The notes: a model not told the origin generated them from the sequence alone. A stretch of DNA of 64,000 nt from Leptospira congkakensis (GCF_004770265.1 NZ_RQGQ01000014.1:1-64000), one strand, 5' to 3'. Positions 9,429-18,691 are shown, numbered from the stretch's first letter. Program-made: numbers and translations.

Positions 9429-9635
9429 TCATTCAAAGTATAATTTCATTCGGGATAAATTTTCTAAAATGGCTTTGAAGGCGCGGTCGCGTTCTTCATT
9501 ACCAGGGAAAGGAAGGGATTTTACGTTATTGAGATCTTGGTAAATGATTTCAATGGAAGGTTGGTTGGGATTTTTTTTGATGGAGGCAATGTAATCCAAA
9601 TTGATAACTTCCGATTCACCGAGTTTTAACCACAT
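9429..9635 (-). CDS. Hypothetical small protein upstream of the nucleotidyltransferase-like gene
   Basis: A 68-residue protein. The ATG at 9635 is preceded by GAGGAG with 7-nt spacing, which decides the start over an upstream TTG. The sequence (MWLKLGESEVINLDYIASI) looks like a compact soluble beta-rich domain with an amphipathic C-terminal helix. There is no signal peptide, Cys or metal motif. It ends 3 bp before the nucleotidyltransferase-like gene and so is probably its operon partner. The family is not recognised. Confidence 0.6.
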   Translation of the reverse strand: MWLKLGESEVINLDYIASIKKNPNQPSIEIIYQDLNNVKSLPFPGNEERDRAFKAILENLSRMKLYFE

Positions 9636-9724
9636 AGAATTTCTCCTCAAAGCCTAACGGCCACTCCCTATTTGCCTAATCTTTTTTTCTAAAAAATCAG
9701 GCTTTGTTAGAAATCTCGAGGAGG

Positions 9725-10279
9725 CTAGTACAGATCCAAAGATTGGAGAACCACTTGGTGGAGGTCTTTGGCCAGGTCTTTCGAACTAAGGGAGTTTGGA
9801 GTGATGGTCTCAAAAACCAGCAAAAATCCATTGTGGATTCCCTCCCAACGAGCGTAGAGTCTGGAATCGGGGAGAGAGAACACAAGGACACTGCATTTTT
9901 TATTCCCCCAAACAAAGTAGGATACATCGGGATTTTGCACTTCGTCCTGGTAGAAATAAGGAAACCGAGATTGGTTTTCTCTGTCTGTGGAGGATAGCCG
10001 CATCCACTGGATTTTCCTGTCTGCATCCAACTGAATTTCATAACTATTTCCTGTTCCAAAAATGGATCCAGATTTTAGGAGTTCAAAATTTTCTTTTGCA
10101 ACCCAAACCGCATGGTAGGTAAGCCGTAGTTCCTTTGTTAGGTTTGATTTTTTTGGTTCCGGCTTTGAGATTGGAAACGATGTATCTTTAGTTTCCTTCG
10201 TTATATTTCCCTTCACTGATTGGCAAAACGTTAAAAGAGAAATCAAAAAAACAAAAAAAACTCTAATGGCCCACTTCAT
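9725..10279 (-). CDS. Hypothetical lipoprotein
   Basis: About 184 residues, with an N-terminal signal (MKWAIRVFFVFLISLL) ending at a lipobox-like LLTFC. The chosen ATG at 10279 has GGAG 6 nt upstream; another ATG two codons earlier abuts that site. The mature part begins with a charged Lys/Ser/Pro-rich tether and continues as a soluble domain with no recognised motif. It starts inside the last codons of the upstream epmB-like gene, so the two are translationally coupled, but no functional link is evident. Confidence 0.65.
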   Translation of the reverse strand: MKWAIRVFFVFLISLLTFCQSVKGNITKETKDTSFPISKPEPKKSNLTKELRLTYHAVWVAKENFELLKSGSIFGTGNSYEIQLDADRKIQWMRLSSTDRENQSRFPYFYQDEVQNPDVSYFVWGNKKCSVLVFSLPDSRLYARWEGIHNGFLLVFETITPNSLSSKDLAKDLHQVVLQSLDLY

Positions 10280-11327
10280 ATTCATCTCCTAAATAATTTT
10301 GGAAGAGATACCCACCTTCTGTTTTCTTTTGAAAATAGTCAGGGGAGAGAAGAACCTTCCCACCACCACCGGTAAGGTCTTTTACGTAACTAGGGATTGT
10401 GATTCCCGAATGATAGCCGCGAAGTTTTCGATAGATTTCAATCCCACGTTCGATGGGAACAACAAAATCAGAACTTCCAAATACTTCATCACATTGGTGG
10501 AGGTAATAGGGTTTGATCCCAATGGAAATTAGTTTGTAATTCAGTTCTGCCAAAACTTTGTCATCATCATTGATTCCAGAAAGTAAAACGGATTGGTTAA
10601 AAATAGAGACATGGCCCGTTTTGATCATTCGCATAACATACATTTTAGTTTCATCCGTAATTTCATTTGGATGATTGAAATGAGTGACCATATACAGTGG
10701 AAAATATTTAGCAAAAACTTCATTTAAAGATTCCGTGAATCGCATAGGCATAGTCACAGGATGGCGTGTATGAATCCGCACTTGGTTGAGATGAGGGATG
10801 GATTTTAATTCCCCTAAAAGATAATCCAGTGAGGAATCAGCGAGAGTGAGTGGGTCACCGCCGGACAAAATGACTTCCCGCAATTCCGTATGGGTGCGAA
10901 AGTATTCCAGAGCCTTTTCCCATTCTGTGCGATTGGGAGTTTCTTCTGGATCGGATACCTTTCGTTTCCTTGTGCAAAACCGGCAATACACGGCGCATAC
11001 ATGAGAAATGTACCAAATGGCACGGTCGGGATAACGATGGGTCACCCCTTTGACAGGCATATGCCTTTCTTCCGCCAGTGGGTCTTCCACTTCATTGGGA
11101 TTTTTTTTCAGTTCGCCAGCTCTGGGAAGGATTTGTTTGCGGATGGGACAGTTCGGATTTCCTTTCTCCACTCGTTCCAAATAGTAAGGAGTGACGGCAA
11201 AACTAAATTCTTCTAGTGCAGGTGCAAAACTCGCCCTCTCTTCTTCGGTAAGAGTTATTTTTTCTTCCAAATCAGCCAAAGTAGTGATTCGGTTTTGTAA
11301 CTGCCATTTCCAATCCGACCAGGTCAT
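10263..11327 (-). CDS. epmB: KamA-family radical SAM aminomutase, probably EF-P (R)-beta-lysylation protein EpmB
   Basis: A 354-residue radical SAM enzyme with the iron-sulfur motif CAVYCRFC near residue 112 (CxxxCxxC), the SAM-contact region ILSGGDPL, and a PLP region near the C-terminus including SYVKDLTGGGGK. It converts alpha-lysine to beta-lysine. At about 350 residues it is closer to EpmB than to catabolic lysine 2,3-aminomutase, which is usually above 400. The divergent neighbour 67 bp away is efp, whose product keeps the modified lysine, which supports EpmB. The ligase EpmA is not in this window, and catabolic aminomutase remains an alternative. Confidence 0.82.
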   Translation of the reverse strand: MTWSDWKWQLQNRITTLADLEEKITLTEEERASFAPALEEFSFAVTPYYLERVEKGNPNCPIRKQILPRAGELKKNPNEVEDPLAEERHMPVKGVTHRYPDRAIWYISHVCAVYCRFCTRKRKVSDPEETPNRTEWEKALEYFRTHTELREVILSGGDPLTLADSSLDYLLGELKSIPHLNQVRIHTRHPVTMPMRFTESLNEVFAKYFPLYMVTHFNHPNEITDETKMYVMRMIKTGHVSIFNQSVLLSGINDDDKVLAELNYKLISIGIKPYYLHQCDEVFGSSDFVVPIERGIEIYRKLRGYHSGITIPSYVKDLTGGGGKVLLSPDYFQKKTEGGYLFQNYLGDEYEVGH

Positions 11328-11346
11328 CGCTTAGACCATACTTCGG

Positions 11347-11375
11347 TTGACACATGGCCAAGTCCCTCGGATTTT
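11347..11375 (+). promoter_or_regulatory. Candidate sigma-70 promoter for efp
   Basis: A perfect TTGACA lies at 11347-11352, with a weak -10-like GATTTT 17 bp downstream at 11370-11375, about 20 bp before the efp ATG. The -10 matches poorly and the implied leader is very short, so this is a weak prediction. Confidence 0.3.
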
Positions 11376-11394
11376 GTTTACGAGTAACGAAATT

Positions 11395-11961
11395 ATGAAC
11401 TTAGGCATTACAGAAGTAAAAAAAGGAATGATCCTCAAGATCGAGAACGAGCTTTATTCCGTCGTCAAAACAGAGTTTGTGAACCCAGGAAAGGGTTCAG
11501 CATTCATCCGTACCAAATTAAAAAATATTGTTCGCGATTCTTCCATTGAAAGAACCTTCAAAGCGGCTGAAAAATTAGAAAGTGTAGATTTAGAACGTCG
11601 TAAAATGCAATATTGTTACGCTGACGGTGACCAAATCATTTTTATGGATGTCAACGATTACGAACAAATCCCTGTTTCGAAAGATTATGTGGAAGACATC
11701 CTTCCTTTTATGAAAGAAGAAACTCCAGTGGAAGTTTCGTTTTACAATGAAAAACCAATTGGGGTGACTCCTCCTAACTTTGCTATTCTGGAAGTGACCT
11801 ATGCAGAGGATGGATTGAAAGGAGACACTACCGGTCTTGCTCTCAAACGAGTGACTGTAGAAACCGGTGGAGAAGTCCAAGTTCCTATCTTTATCAAACA
11901 AGGGGACACTGTAAAAATTGACCTCCGAGATTTGACTTACGTGGAGCGCGTGAATAAATAG
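11395..11961 (+). CDS. efp: Translation elongation factor P
   Basis: A 188-residue protein, the family's usual length when started at the ATG at 11395; an upstream in-frame TTG at 11347 would add an unrelated extension. EF-P relieves ribosome stalling at polyproline. The N-terminal KOW-like domain carries FVNPGKGSAF, where the Lys corresponds to E. coli Lys34, the site of beta-lysylation. The signature VTPPNFAILEV and the C-terminal OB domain (GDTTGLALKRVTVETGG) are present. The divergent EpmB-like gene fits this modification. The next gene, mtnB, starts 2 bp after its stop, so it heads an operon. Confidence 0.95.
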   Translation: MNLGITEVKKGMILKIENELYSVVKTEFVNPGKGSAFIRTKLKNIVRDSSIERTFKAAEKLESVDLERRKMQYCYADGDQIIFMDVNDYEQIPVSKDYVEDILPFMKEETPVEVSFYNEKPIGVTPPNFAILEVTYAEDGLKGDTTGLALKRVTVETGGEVQVPIFIKQGDTVKIDLRDLTYVERVNK

Positions 11962-11963
11962 AT

Positions 11964-12584
11964 TTGGACCCTCACCCTTCCCTAACGGAACTGACTAAAC
12001 TTTCCCATACCTATTATGAAAGGCAGTGGATGTATGCCACTGCTGGAAATCTCTCCGCTCGCGATGGAGATAGGTTTTGGATCACAGCTTCCGGAAAACA
12101 TAAGGGAGAACTAACCGATAAAGACTTTGTTTCGGTTTCTGTAGAAGACGGTTCACTAGTATCTGCCGCGGCAGGTCTCAAACCCTCTGCAGAAACTAGC
12201 ATCCATCAGGTGGTGTATTCTCAAATTGCCGACGCGGGTGCTGCCCTCCATGTCCATACATTGGATTCTAATCTTTTAGAATTTGGAATTGGAAAGGAAG
12301 AGGGTTTTCGAGACATTCCTCTCCCACCGATTGAAATCATCAAAGCCTTTGGAATTTGGGATGAAAAACCAAATCTAAAATTTCCTGTTTTTTATAACCA
12401 CACTCATGTTCCGACCATTGCTTCGGAAATCAAACGTTACATGGAAACAAAAGGAATCCCACAAGTTCCTTTTTTACTCATTGAAGGCCATGGCCCAACG
12501 GTTTGGGGAAAATCTGTGGCGGAAGCCAACAAACATTTGGAAGCGGTTCATTTTCTTTTGCAAGTGATGGCAAGACGGATATGA
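11964..12584 (+). CDS. mtnB: Methylthioribulose-1-phosphate dehydratase
   Basis: A 206-residue class II aldolase/adducin-fold enzyme of methionine salvage, which dehydrates 5-methylthioribulose-1-phosphate. Family motifs are ATAGNLSAR and ITASGKHKGEL, the segment LKPSAETSIH, the zinc ligands in HVHT and NHTHVP, and EIIKAFGIWDE. The start is a TTG 2 bp after the efp stop; an in-frame TAA just upstream leaves no other good choice. It overlaps the next SDR by 4 bp (ATGA). The other salvage genes (mtnA, mtnK/mtnN) are not in the window. A related aldolase acting in 5-deoxyribose salvage is a less likely alternative. Confidence 0.85.
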   Translation: MDPHPSLTELTKLSHTYYERQWMYATAGNLSARDGDRFWITASGKHKGELTDKDFVSVSVEDGSLVSAAAGLKPSAETSIHQVVYSQIADAGAALHVHTLDSNLLEFGIGKEEGFRDIPLPPIEIIKAFGIWDEKPNLKFPVFYNHTHVPTIASEIKRYMETKGIPQVPFLLIEGHGPTVWGKSVAEANKHLEAVHFLLQVMARRI

Positions 12585-13309
12585 AAGAAGGTGCCCATGC
12601 GTATATTTTTGGAATTGGTTCCGGAATTGGCCAAGGGCTTCACAATCGATTTTTAGAAGACAAAACTGTATCCGTTTTTGGATTCTCTAGAAAAGGAAAA
12701 CTTCCTCTTGATTCTTTCTCTAAAGAAGAAAATGCAACTTTTGTTTTTGATGCCACAAACCTGGAAGACTTAAAAACTTTTGAGACATCACTTGTATCCA
12801 AATATGGATCCCAGACAAATGCTGACTCCTTAAAGGAAAAGGACCTTATTGTTTATTTTGCTCTTGGGGATGGAGTGTTCGGACCAATTGCTGATTTACA
12901 AGCCGACGAACTTTCCTCTCATTTCCAACTCAATGTCCATGCTCTTATTTTACTGGCGAAGGCTTTTGTTTCCCATTTGCCTTTGTTTCAAAACACGACT
13001 TTTGTTTTTTTAGGATCGACTGCGGGAAAACAAGGATTTCCAGAATCAGTTGCCTATTGTGCTTCAAAACATGCAGTTCTTGGAATTGCACGGGCACTTA
13101 GGGAAGAGTGGAAACCCTTCGGGACTAAGGTGGTTCATGTGAGCCTTGGGGCTGTTGCCACAGAGATTTGGGACACAAGACCGCAGTTTGACAAGAATGA
13201 TATGGTTTCTATTTCGGACATTTCCGAGTATTTGTGGAGTATTTCCCACTTGCCGAAATCCGTCTTTGTAGATGACTTATCCATTACCCCAAGAAAAGGA
13301 ATCTTATAG
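12581..13309 (+). CDS. SDR family oxidoreductase
   Basis: A 242-residue short-chain dehydrogenase. The start is the ATG that overlaps the mtnB stop (ATGA). The cofactor loop is GIGSGIGQG near residue 12, a Ser lies in FLGSTAGKQG, and YCASKHA holds the catalytic Tyr/Lys. The usual NNAG is replaced by YFALGDG. The 4-bp overlap with mtnB and the 5-bp gap to a second SDR imply one transcript. The substrate is unknown; a link to salvage of sugar phosphates or aldehydes is only inferred from position. Confidence 0.8.
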   Translation: MKEGAHAYIFGIGSGIGQGLHNRFLEDKTVSVFGFSRKGKLPLDSFSKEENATFVFDATNLEDLKTFETSLVSKYGSQTNADSLKEKDLIVYFALGDGVFGPIADLQADELSSHFQLNVHALILLAKAFVSHLPLFQNTTFVFLGSTAGKQGFPESVAYCASKHAVLGIARALREEWKPFGTKVVHVSLGAVATEIWDTRPQFDKNDMVSISDISEYLWSISHLPKSVFVDDLSITPRKGIL

Positions 13310-13314
13310 TTCCC

Positions 13315-14052
13315 ATGGAATTTAAGGAATCGATTGTACTCGTGACCGGTGGCAGTGGAGGGATTGGACGAGAAATCGTACGAACCCTGGTCCTTGCGGG
13401 GTTTTCTGTTTGGAATCTGGACAAGGTCCGGCCCACATCCCCCATCCTCCAAGAGACCTACCGCGAAGTGGATTTAGCCGAAACCCCTTTTGTGGTGGAA
13501 AGGAGCCTTTCCAAAATCATCCAAGAAAGTTCGGACGCTGGTGATATCTATGGTCTTGTGCACAACGCTGGATTCGGTGGGCCTTATCATCCCATCACGG
13601 ACGTATCCATCGAAGAATGGGAAAATATTTTCCGAATCAATTTAGGTAGTTTATTCCTTTTGTCTAAAATCCTTTTGCCTATTTTTCAAAAACAGAATTT
13701 TGGAAGGATTGTGGCTATCGCATCTTCTTTGTCCATTGTTGGTTCTGCCAATTCGGTGGCATATTCTTCCTCCAAACATGGGTTAGTTGGATTTATTCGT
13801 TCGATAGCTGATGAATGGGGTAAGTTTGGAATCACCGCCAATGCCTTAAGTCCTGGTTATGTGGATACAAAAATGGGAATCCAGGAAGACCAAGTTTCAG
13901 ATCATAAAACAAAAATCATTGATAAAACGCCTGTTAGGAGAATTGCCGAGCCTTCCGAAATTGCTCGTGTGGTAAATTTCCTCCTTCAAAAAGAATCTGG
14001 TTATATTTCTGGATCCAATTGGACTGTCGACGGCGGACTTACAGCCATTTAA
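13315..14052 (+). CDS. SDR family oxidoreductase (FabG-like)
   Basis: A 245-residue classical SDR with TGGSGGIG (about residue 10), HNAGFGG, a catalytic Ser in IASSLSIVG, YSSSKHG, and the typical C-terminus SGSNWTVDGG. The overall form is that of 3-oxoacyl-ACP reductase-like enzymes, but no fatty-acid synthesis gene is near, so another alcohol/ketone substrate is likely. It is fourth in the efp-mtnB-SDR-SDR run, 5 bp after the previous gene. Confidence 0.85.
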   Translation: MEFKESIVLVTGGSGGIGREIVRTLVLAGFSVWNLDKVRPTSPILQETYREVDLAETPFVVERSLSKIIQESSDAGDIYGLVHNAGFGGPYHPITDVSIEEWENIFRINLGSLFLLSKILLPIFQKQNFGRIVAIASSLSIVGSANSVAYSSSKHGLVGFIRSIADEWGKFGITANALSPGYVDTKMGIQEDQVSDHKTKIIDKTPVRRIAEPSEIARVVNFLLQKESGYISGSNWTVDGGLTAI

Positions 14053-14055
14053 CAT

Positions 14056-15876
14056 ATGAGAATATCACCTCCGCACGATCATTTTTTGCAACTGACCACC
14101 AAAGAAACATTGGGAAGGTCATCAGGGATCATCTTACAAAAAGAAGCCTTGTCTATCATGAAGACAGTAGAGATCCAAAGTTCTCGTGAAAATATAGAAG
14201 CGGGACATTTGTTTCGACCGACAGATTCTAATTTTGAAAAACTAAAAATGGATCGCGAAACAGCATTAGATGCGTTATGGCAACTCATTGATTATGGTCT
14301 TACTACCCAACTTTTTGAAATCAAATTTGAGGCCGATGTAGGTGAATTGAGGTTTGTTAATTTTATTGTGGGACTTCCAGGAGGAATGCCTTTAGAAGAA
14401 CCATATAAATTACTCATCGCAAGGTCTACAGAACATTTGTTCCAATACATCCAGGCCAAACGTATTTTAACGGAAGATACTTGGCGTAATGTTTTAAACA
14501 AACTTGCAGATATCGATTATAAAGAAGAAAAAGGATCTGGTGATGAACTGGATCGGATGTTGGAACCAAAACAGTTCCCCTTACAGCCGTCAGCTGAGAT
14601 GTTGAAACGTTCTCGTGGCCTTATCATTGATGAATTGGAAGCAGATCCTAGAATTATTGTTCTTCCCCATGTCGGTTTTTATTCCATTCCAGAGACGGAA
14701 GCTGCTAACTTTCTACATATTGCAAATGAATATTTGATGACCAAAGTGGAACCTTTGGCAAAGGCATTTGATACAGAAATTCGATTGGCTTTTGACAGGA
14801 TTCATGCATCTGCACCAGTCACTGGAAATTCTGAACCCAGCGAAATTGATCTCATTCGTTCCAAAATTGAAATGTTGTATGGGTTTAAAGAAACCTTAAA
14901 GGAAAATGGATTTTATCCTTTAGTTCACAACCTAAAGAAAGTGGCGGAGATGGCGGCCAAATATGCAGAGGTTGAAAAAAAACGGGAAGTAGACCGTCTC
15001 CTCAAAGTATATATGAAGATGTTGGATAGCCAATTCGACTTTGATTCTAGACTCCTTCGAATCAATTTGGAAAAGGATAACGAACACGATACCATCATCA
15101 TTGATCTACTTCGAAAAAACCCAAAAGTTCTTTCGGCAGAATGGCATGACCAAGATTCCAAAATTGCCGTTTTTGTGAATAACAACCAAAGTAATATCAA
15201 AGATATCAATAATCTAATTTTTCAAAACTACCGATTCACTACGGAACATATTTTGTACCTAAAAGCGATCATTGAATTAAATGAAAAAGAATTAAAACCT
15301 CTATTCAAAGATGATGAGTTTGTAAAAACCTATGGCAAAAATCTACAAACTGTTTATTTTAATTATATTCCTTGGTTTTATAAACTTTTTTATTATTTAG
15401 GAGTGTCGCCGATCGTAAACTCTGGTTATGCGAAGGCAAAATCAATCCTTACCTATTCGCAGATGGATCGCCAGTTTTTATACCAAAAACGTAGGGAAAA
15501 TTTCTTTAAAAAGAAATTAAGAGAAAGAGAGGAAAGGTTTGAAAAAGAAAAAAAACAACAACTGAAAAGGGCTCTCACTTCTGCTCTCAGCGATGCCTAC
15601 TTTCAGAAAAATTGTTTACCGTCAGTGGATTGGTTAGGTTCTAACTATCCTGCATTCTCTGCGGAAACTTTAGAAAAAATGATCCCTGACTTTGCTTTTA
15701 TATCCACAACTGGTAAAACGGTGAAATCGAATTCAGTCATTTTATTTCCCAATTCACCAGAATTTGAATCTTTGAATAAACGTTTGAAAGAATTGTTCAA
15801 CCAATGGACAAGAGGAGAAATTGAACCTCCTGATGAAGACAAAGAAGTCCTTGTGCAAATTCGTAGTCTGATATAA
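14056..15876 (+). CDS. Unrecognised 606-residue protein, last gene of the efp operon
   Basis: A long soluble protein with no signal peptide and no clear catalytic motif. It is rich in charged helices, with a strongly basic/acidic coiled segment near residues 475-510 (KKKLREREERFEKEKKQQ). The start is uncertain: ATG at 14056 lies 3 bp after the SDR stop but lacks a ribosome site, and ATG at 14158 is an alternative. It closes the run that begins with efp and meets corA tail to tail with a 2-bp gap. No function is offered. Confidence 0.7.
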   Translation: MRISPPHDHFLQLTTKETLGRSSGIILQKEALSIMKTVEIQSSRENIEAGHLFRPTDSNFEKLKMDRETALDALWQLIDYGLTTQLFEIKFEADVGELRFVNFIVGLPGGMPLEEPYKLLIARSTEHLFQYIQAKRILTEDTWRNVLNKLADIDYKEEKGSGDELDRMLEPKQFPLQPSAEMLKRSRGLIIDELEADPRIIVLPHVGFYSIPETEAANFLHIANEYLMTKVEPLAKAFDTEIRLAFDRIHASAPVTGNSEPSEIDLIRSKIEMLYGFKETLKENGFYPLVHNLKKVAEMAAKYAEVEKKREVDRLLKVYMKMLDSQFDFDSRLLRINLEKDNEHDTIIIDLLRKNPKVLSAEWHDQDSKIAVFVNNNQSNIKDINNLIFQNYRFTTEHILYLKAIIELNEKELKPLFKDDEFVKTYGKNLQTVYFNYIPWFYKLFYYLGVSPIVNSGYAKAKSILTYSQMDRQFLYQKRRENFFKKKLREREERFEKEKKQQLKRALTSALSDAYFQKNCLPSVDWLGSNYPAFSAETLEKMIPDFAFISTTGKTVKSNSVILFPNSPEFESLNKRLKELFNQWTRGEIEPPDEDKEVLVQIRSLI

Positions 15877-15878
15877 AT

Positions 15879-16838
15879 TTAATACCAACGTTTGATTCTA
15901 AAGTAAAGTAACATCAAAATCCCTAAAAATCCCATCGCTCCAAGAGCTGTGATGAACCCATATTCCCATTCTAATGTGGGCATATGCCGGAAGTTCATTC
16001 CATAGATCCCTGCCACAAGAGACATCGGCAACATAATGGCAGTCATGATGGTGAGTATCTTCATGATTTCATTTGTTTTACGAGTGGAGATTGCAATATG
16101 TGCTTCGAGAGCTGAGGATATGGATTCGATATTGCTGTCCACAAGTTCCAGAATGCGAAGGGAATGGTCTCGAACATCTCGGAAAAAAGCATCTGCCTCA
16201 TCACTAAAAAAACTGTTTTTAATTTTTTCCAAATCTTCTAACACTTCTTTGTTTTGTAACATTCCTTTTTTGATGGAAAGGAGACTTGCCCGTAAACTAT
16301 AAACGTTGCTGATGTCTAAGGATTTTGAATTCCCAAAAATTTGATCTTCGAAATGTTCGATCCTTTCTTCAATCTTTTGTGTGATCACAAGTGTGTGGTC
16401 CGTTTCAATATCTAAAATTTTATGAACAATAAATTCATAACCACGGGCTAAAATTTTATTGTTCACTTTCCATTGGTCAATGAGGTCACCAATACTATCT
16501 CGATAATCAAGTGTTAAAGAAATGATTTGGTTGGGAGTTAAGATGAAGTTAAAATTCTTTTGTGTGAGTTGGTTTCTTTCAAAATGGAACCCACGAAAAA
16601 CAAAAAATATATAATTGGGAAAGATCTCAAGTTTGATCCGACTCGTTGGGTTTAAAATATCTTCAATTGTCAGTTGGTGGATATCATGTTTTTGGAAAAG
16701 GAAGGTGAGTTTTTCCTCATTTTCTGCAGTGATATGAATCCAATGTTTCGGATGTCTATGCGAGAGGGGTAGAGGCCTGTCCAAAAGAACCTCATCTTTA
16801 CTGGAAGGTGTGAGTATATAGTTGAAAAGAGCTGGCAT
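15879..16838 (-). CDS. corA: CorA-family magnesium/divalent cation channel
   Basis: A 319-residue protein with the CorA plan: a large N-terminal cytoplasmic domain, a long helix, then two C-terminal membrane helices. The selectivity motif GMN (in GIYGMNFRHMP) lies between them at about residue 282. It mediates Mg2+ (or Co2+/Ni2+) influx as a pentamer in the inner membrane. The start abuts the stop of the upstream M61 protease gene with no gap, so they are co-transcribed. Confidence 0.92.
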   Translation of the reverse strand: MPALFNYILTPSSKDEVLLDRPLPLSHRHPKHWIHITAENEEKLTFLFQKHDIHQLTIEDILNPTSRIKLEIFPNYIFFVFRGFHFERNQLTQKNFNFILTPNQIISLTLDYRDSIGDLIDQWKVNNKILARGYEFIVHKILDIETDHTLVITQKIEERIEHFEDQIFGNSKSLDISNVYSLRASLLSIKKGMLQNKEVLEDLEKIKNSFFSDEADAFFRDVRDHSLRILELVDSNIESISSALEAHIAISTRKTNEIMKILTIMTAIMLPMSLVAGIYGMNFRHMPTLEWEYGFITALGAMGFLGILMLLYFRIKRWY

Positions 16839-18617
16839 TTACACAATATTCCTTAAGAAAAATTCTCTGAGTTCTTTTCTGTCATCGGTTGTGTCCTCTG
16901 CGATCACAAATTTTCTAGTTTTATAAAATCCAGATGCTGTGATCATAGTTTCTTTGATTTTTCCGGCTCGGGAAAGGATGATGTGAAATTTTTCCCCTGG
17001 CAAAAGGTTTTTTTCTAATTTTTGTAAAATGTTAGTTGTTCCTCGTTTGCCATTGATTGCTAGGATTTCATCGTCTAACATCAAATCAAAAGATTCTGTA
17101 TCTTTTTTGTGGAGTAATTTTTGAATGTAAAGATTCCCAGATTTTTCTTTTGTTTTGAATCCTGTGTCCCCAACCAAATCTGATTGAATTCTTTGGATCC
17201 CAATCATATCTAAATAGTAATCCACAGGGATCGGTTTTGGTTTTTCTAAATAATCATTAAATTCTGTTTTTAGATCCACACCCGTTACATCTTTTACTGT
17301 ATCAAAAAACTCTTGTTTGGTGAATCCTCGCCCTTTAGTTTTCACAAAAACTTCGTTCAGTTTATGAAAAACATGGCGAATGGTTTTTTTCTCTTTTGAT
17401 TCTTTTAACAAAAATAGGTTCATACAGAGGGCGAGAACTCCTCCCTTAGTATAATAAGAAACCGTGATGTTATGGCTATTCCCGTTTCGTTTGTAGTATT
17501 TTGTCCAGGCGGTAAAGGATGATTCTTCTAAACTCATCCAAGAGTCGGCTTCATTATCTTCTAAAGAAAAAATGTCCGATTGGAGTTTGGATAGGTATTC
17601 TTCTTTGGAAAGAAATCCTGAATGATAGAGAAAATATACATCGTAAAAACTTGTAAAACCTTCTGCAATCCACAATTCCCGAGTTAGGTTTGGTTTTTGG
17701 TAATCAAAGGGGCCAAGAGCAATGGGTCGGATCCGTTTGATATTCCAGAGATGAAAGTACTCGTGAGATAAAAGTTCTAAAAGTCTTTTGTATTCTTCTT
17801 CATCAGAAATAAGTTCTGGATTAAAATAATTAATGCTGGAGGCTTTGTGTTCTAATCCCCCGTAAGCAGGTAAACTCAAATTGAGAACAAATAAATAATA
17901 GGGATTTGGGCTCTCCATCATCCATTCGATTTGGGTTTCCGTAATTCGTTTTAAGTCTTCTGCAAGTTTGGTTTTGAAATCAAAAGTCACATCCCCTTCA
18001 ATCAGTAACTCGTGTTTGGTTTCTCCGGCTATAAAAAATACAGAATTTTGTTTACTCAAATGGAAAGGTGAGTCAAACAACTCATCAAAATGAGTGGCGT
18101 AAAAGATTTCGGGATTTTCGGTGCTACGAGTCAAACTGGAATATACATAAGGGAAATATTTTGAAACTTGAAACTGCACTGTGGAAGGTTGGTTTAGTTT
18201 TCCTTCTGGATATAAAAATAAAGCAGGAGGGTTAATGAAACCAAACTCTGTTTCTAAATAATTGGTTCTAACCGTGAAGTCTTCAAAGGCGTAAATGATA
18301 TAAGAGATTTCAAATTCAGGAGGAATGTTTTTGATTTTCCAACGATGAAGGTCAATCATCTCCCAAGAAACTGGCTCTCCCGTTTTAGAGTTTTTGACTT
18401 CAAATTGATGCAGGTGAGTGGCATAGTCCCGAATCATATAGGAACCAGGAGTCCAACTAGGCAAACAGAAGACCATCTCCGATTGGTCGGATCGGACACG
18501 AAGTTTTACCTGAAAGTAGTGTTTGAAGAGATCAAAAATGGAGACTTCAAAATCCAGCTGAAGGGAGTTAGACTGGTCCGCTTCGTTTATGGTTTTTTCC
18601 TGTGGTTCTTTTGCCAT
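16839..18617 (-). CDS. M61 family metallopeptidase with PDZ domain
   Basis: A 592-residue zinc peptidase of the glycyl-aminopeptidase family. The zinc motif HEYFH (in LLSHEYFHLWNIKRI, about residue 285) is followed by the third ligand in WIAEGFTSFYD. An N-terminal beta-rich domain precedes it and a PDZ-like module occupies about residues 465-570. No signal peptide is visible, so a cytoplasmic location is likely, unlike secreted homologues. The ATG is preceded by AGGG. It is directly upstream of corA. Confidence 0.88.
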   Translation of the reverse strand: MAKEPQEKTINEADQSNSLQLDFEVSIFDLFKHYFQVKLRVRSDQSEMVFCLPSWTPGSYMIRDYATHLHQFEVKNSKTGEPVSWEMIDLHRWKIKNIPPEFEISYIIYAFEDFTVRTNYLETEFGFINPPALFLYPEGKLNQPSTVQFQVSKYFPYVYSSLTRSTENPEIFYATHFDELFDSPFHLSKQNSVFFIAGETKHELLIEGDVTFDFKTKLAEDLKRITETQIEWMMESPNPYYLFVLNLSLPAYGGLEHKASSINYFNPELISDEEEYKRLLELLSHEYFHLWNIKRIRPIALGPFDYQKPNLTRELWIAEGFTSFYDVYFLYHSGFLSKEEYLSKLQSDIFSLEDNEADSWMSLEESSFTAWTKYYKRNGNSHNITVSYYTKGGVLALCMNLFLLKESKEKKTIRHVFHKLNEVFVKTKGRGFTKQEFFDTVKDVTGVDLKTEFNDYLEKPKPIPVDYYLDMIGIQRIQSDLVGDTGFKTKEKSGNLYIQKLLHKKDTESFDLMLDDEILAINGKRGTTNILQKLEKNLLPGEKFHIILSRAGKIKETMITASGFYKTRKFVIAEDTTDDRKELREFFLRNIV

Positions 18618-18662
18618 CGTAACCCTATCTTCTTTTATTTTTAGTTTTGATCAAATGTTTTC

Positions 18663-18691
18663 TTGACGTTATTTCTCTATAGTACTAGAAA
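18663..18691 (+). promoter_or_regulatory. Candidate sigma-70 promoter of an orphan small transcript
   Basis: TTGACG at 18663-18668 and TAGAAA at 18686-18691 are separated by 17 bp, matching 5/6 and 4/6 of the consensus. Transcription would start near 18698, about 15 nt before the ribosome site AAAGGAGG. Confidence 0.4.

Noticed and set aside
10263..11327. Catabolic lysine 2,3-aminomutase
   Set aside because: Shorter than that enzyme, with no lysine-degradation genes nearby, and divergent from efp, which favours EpmB; not fully excluded.
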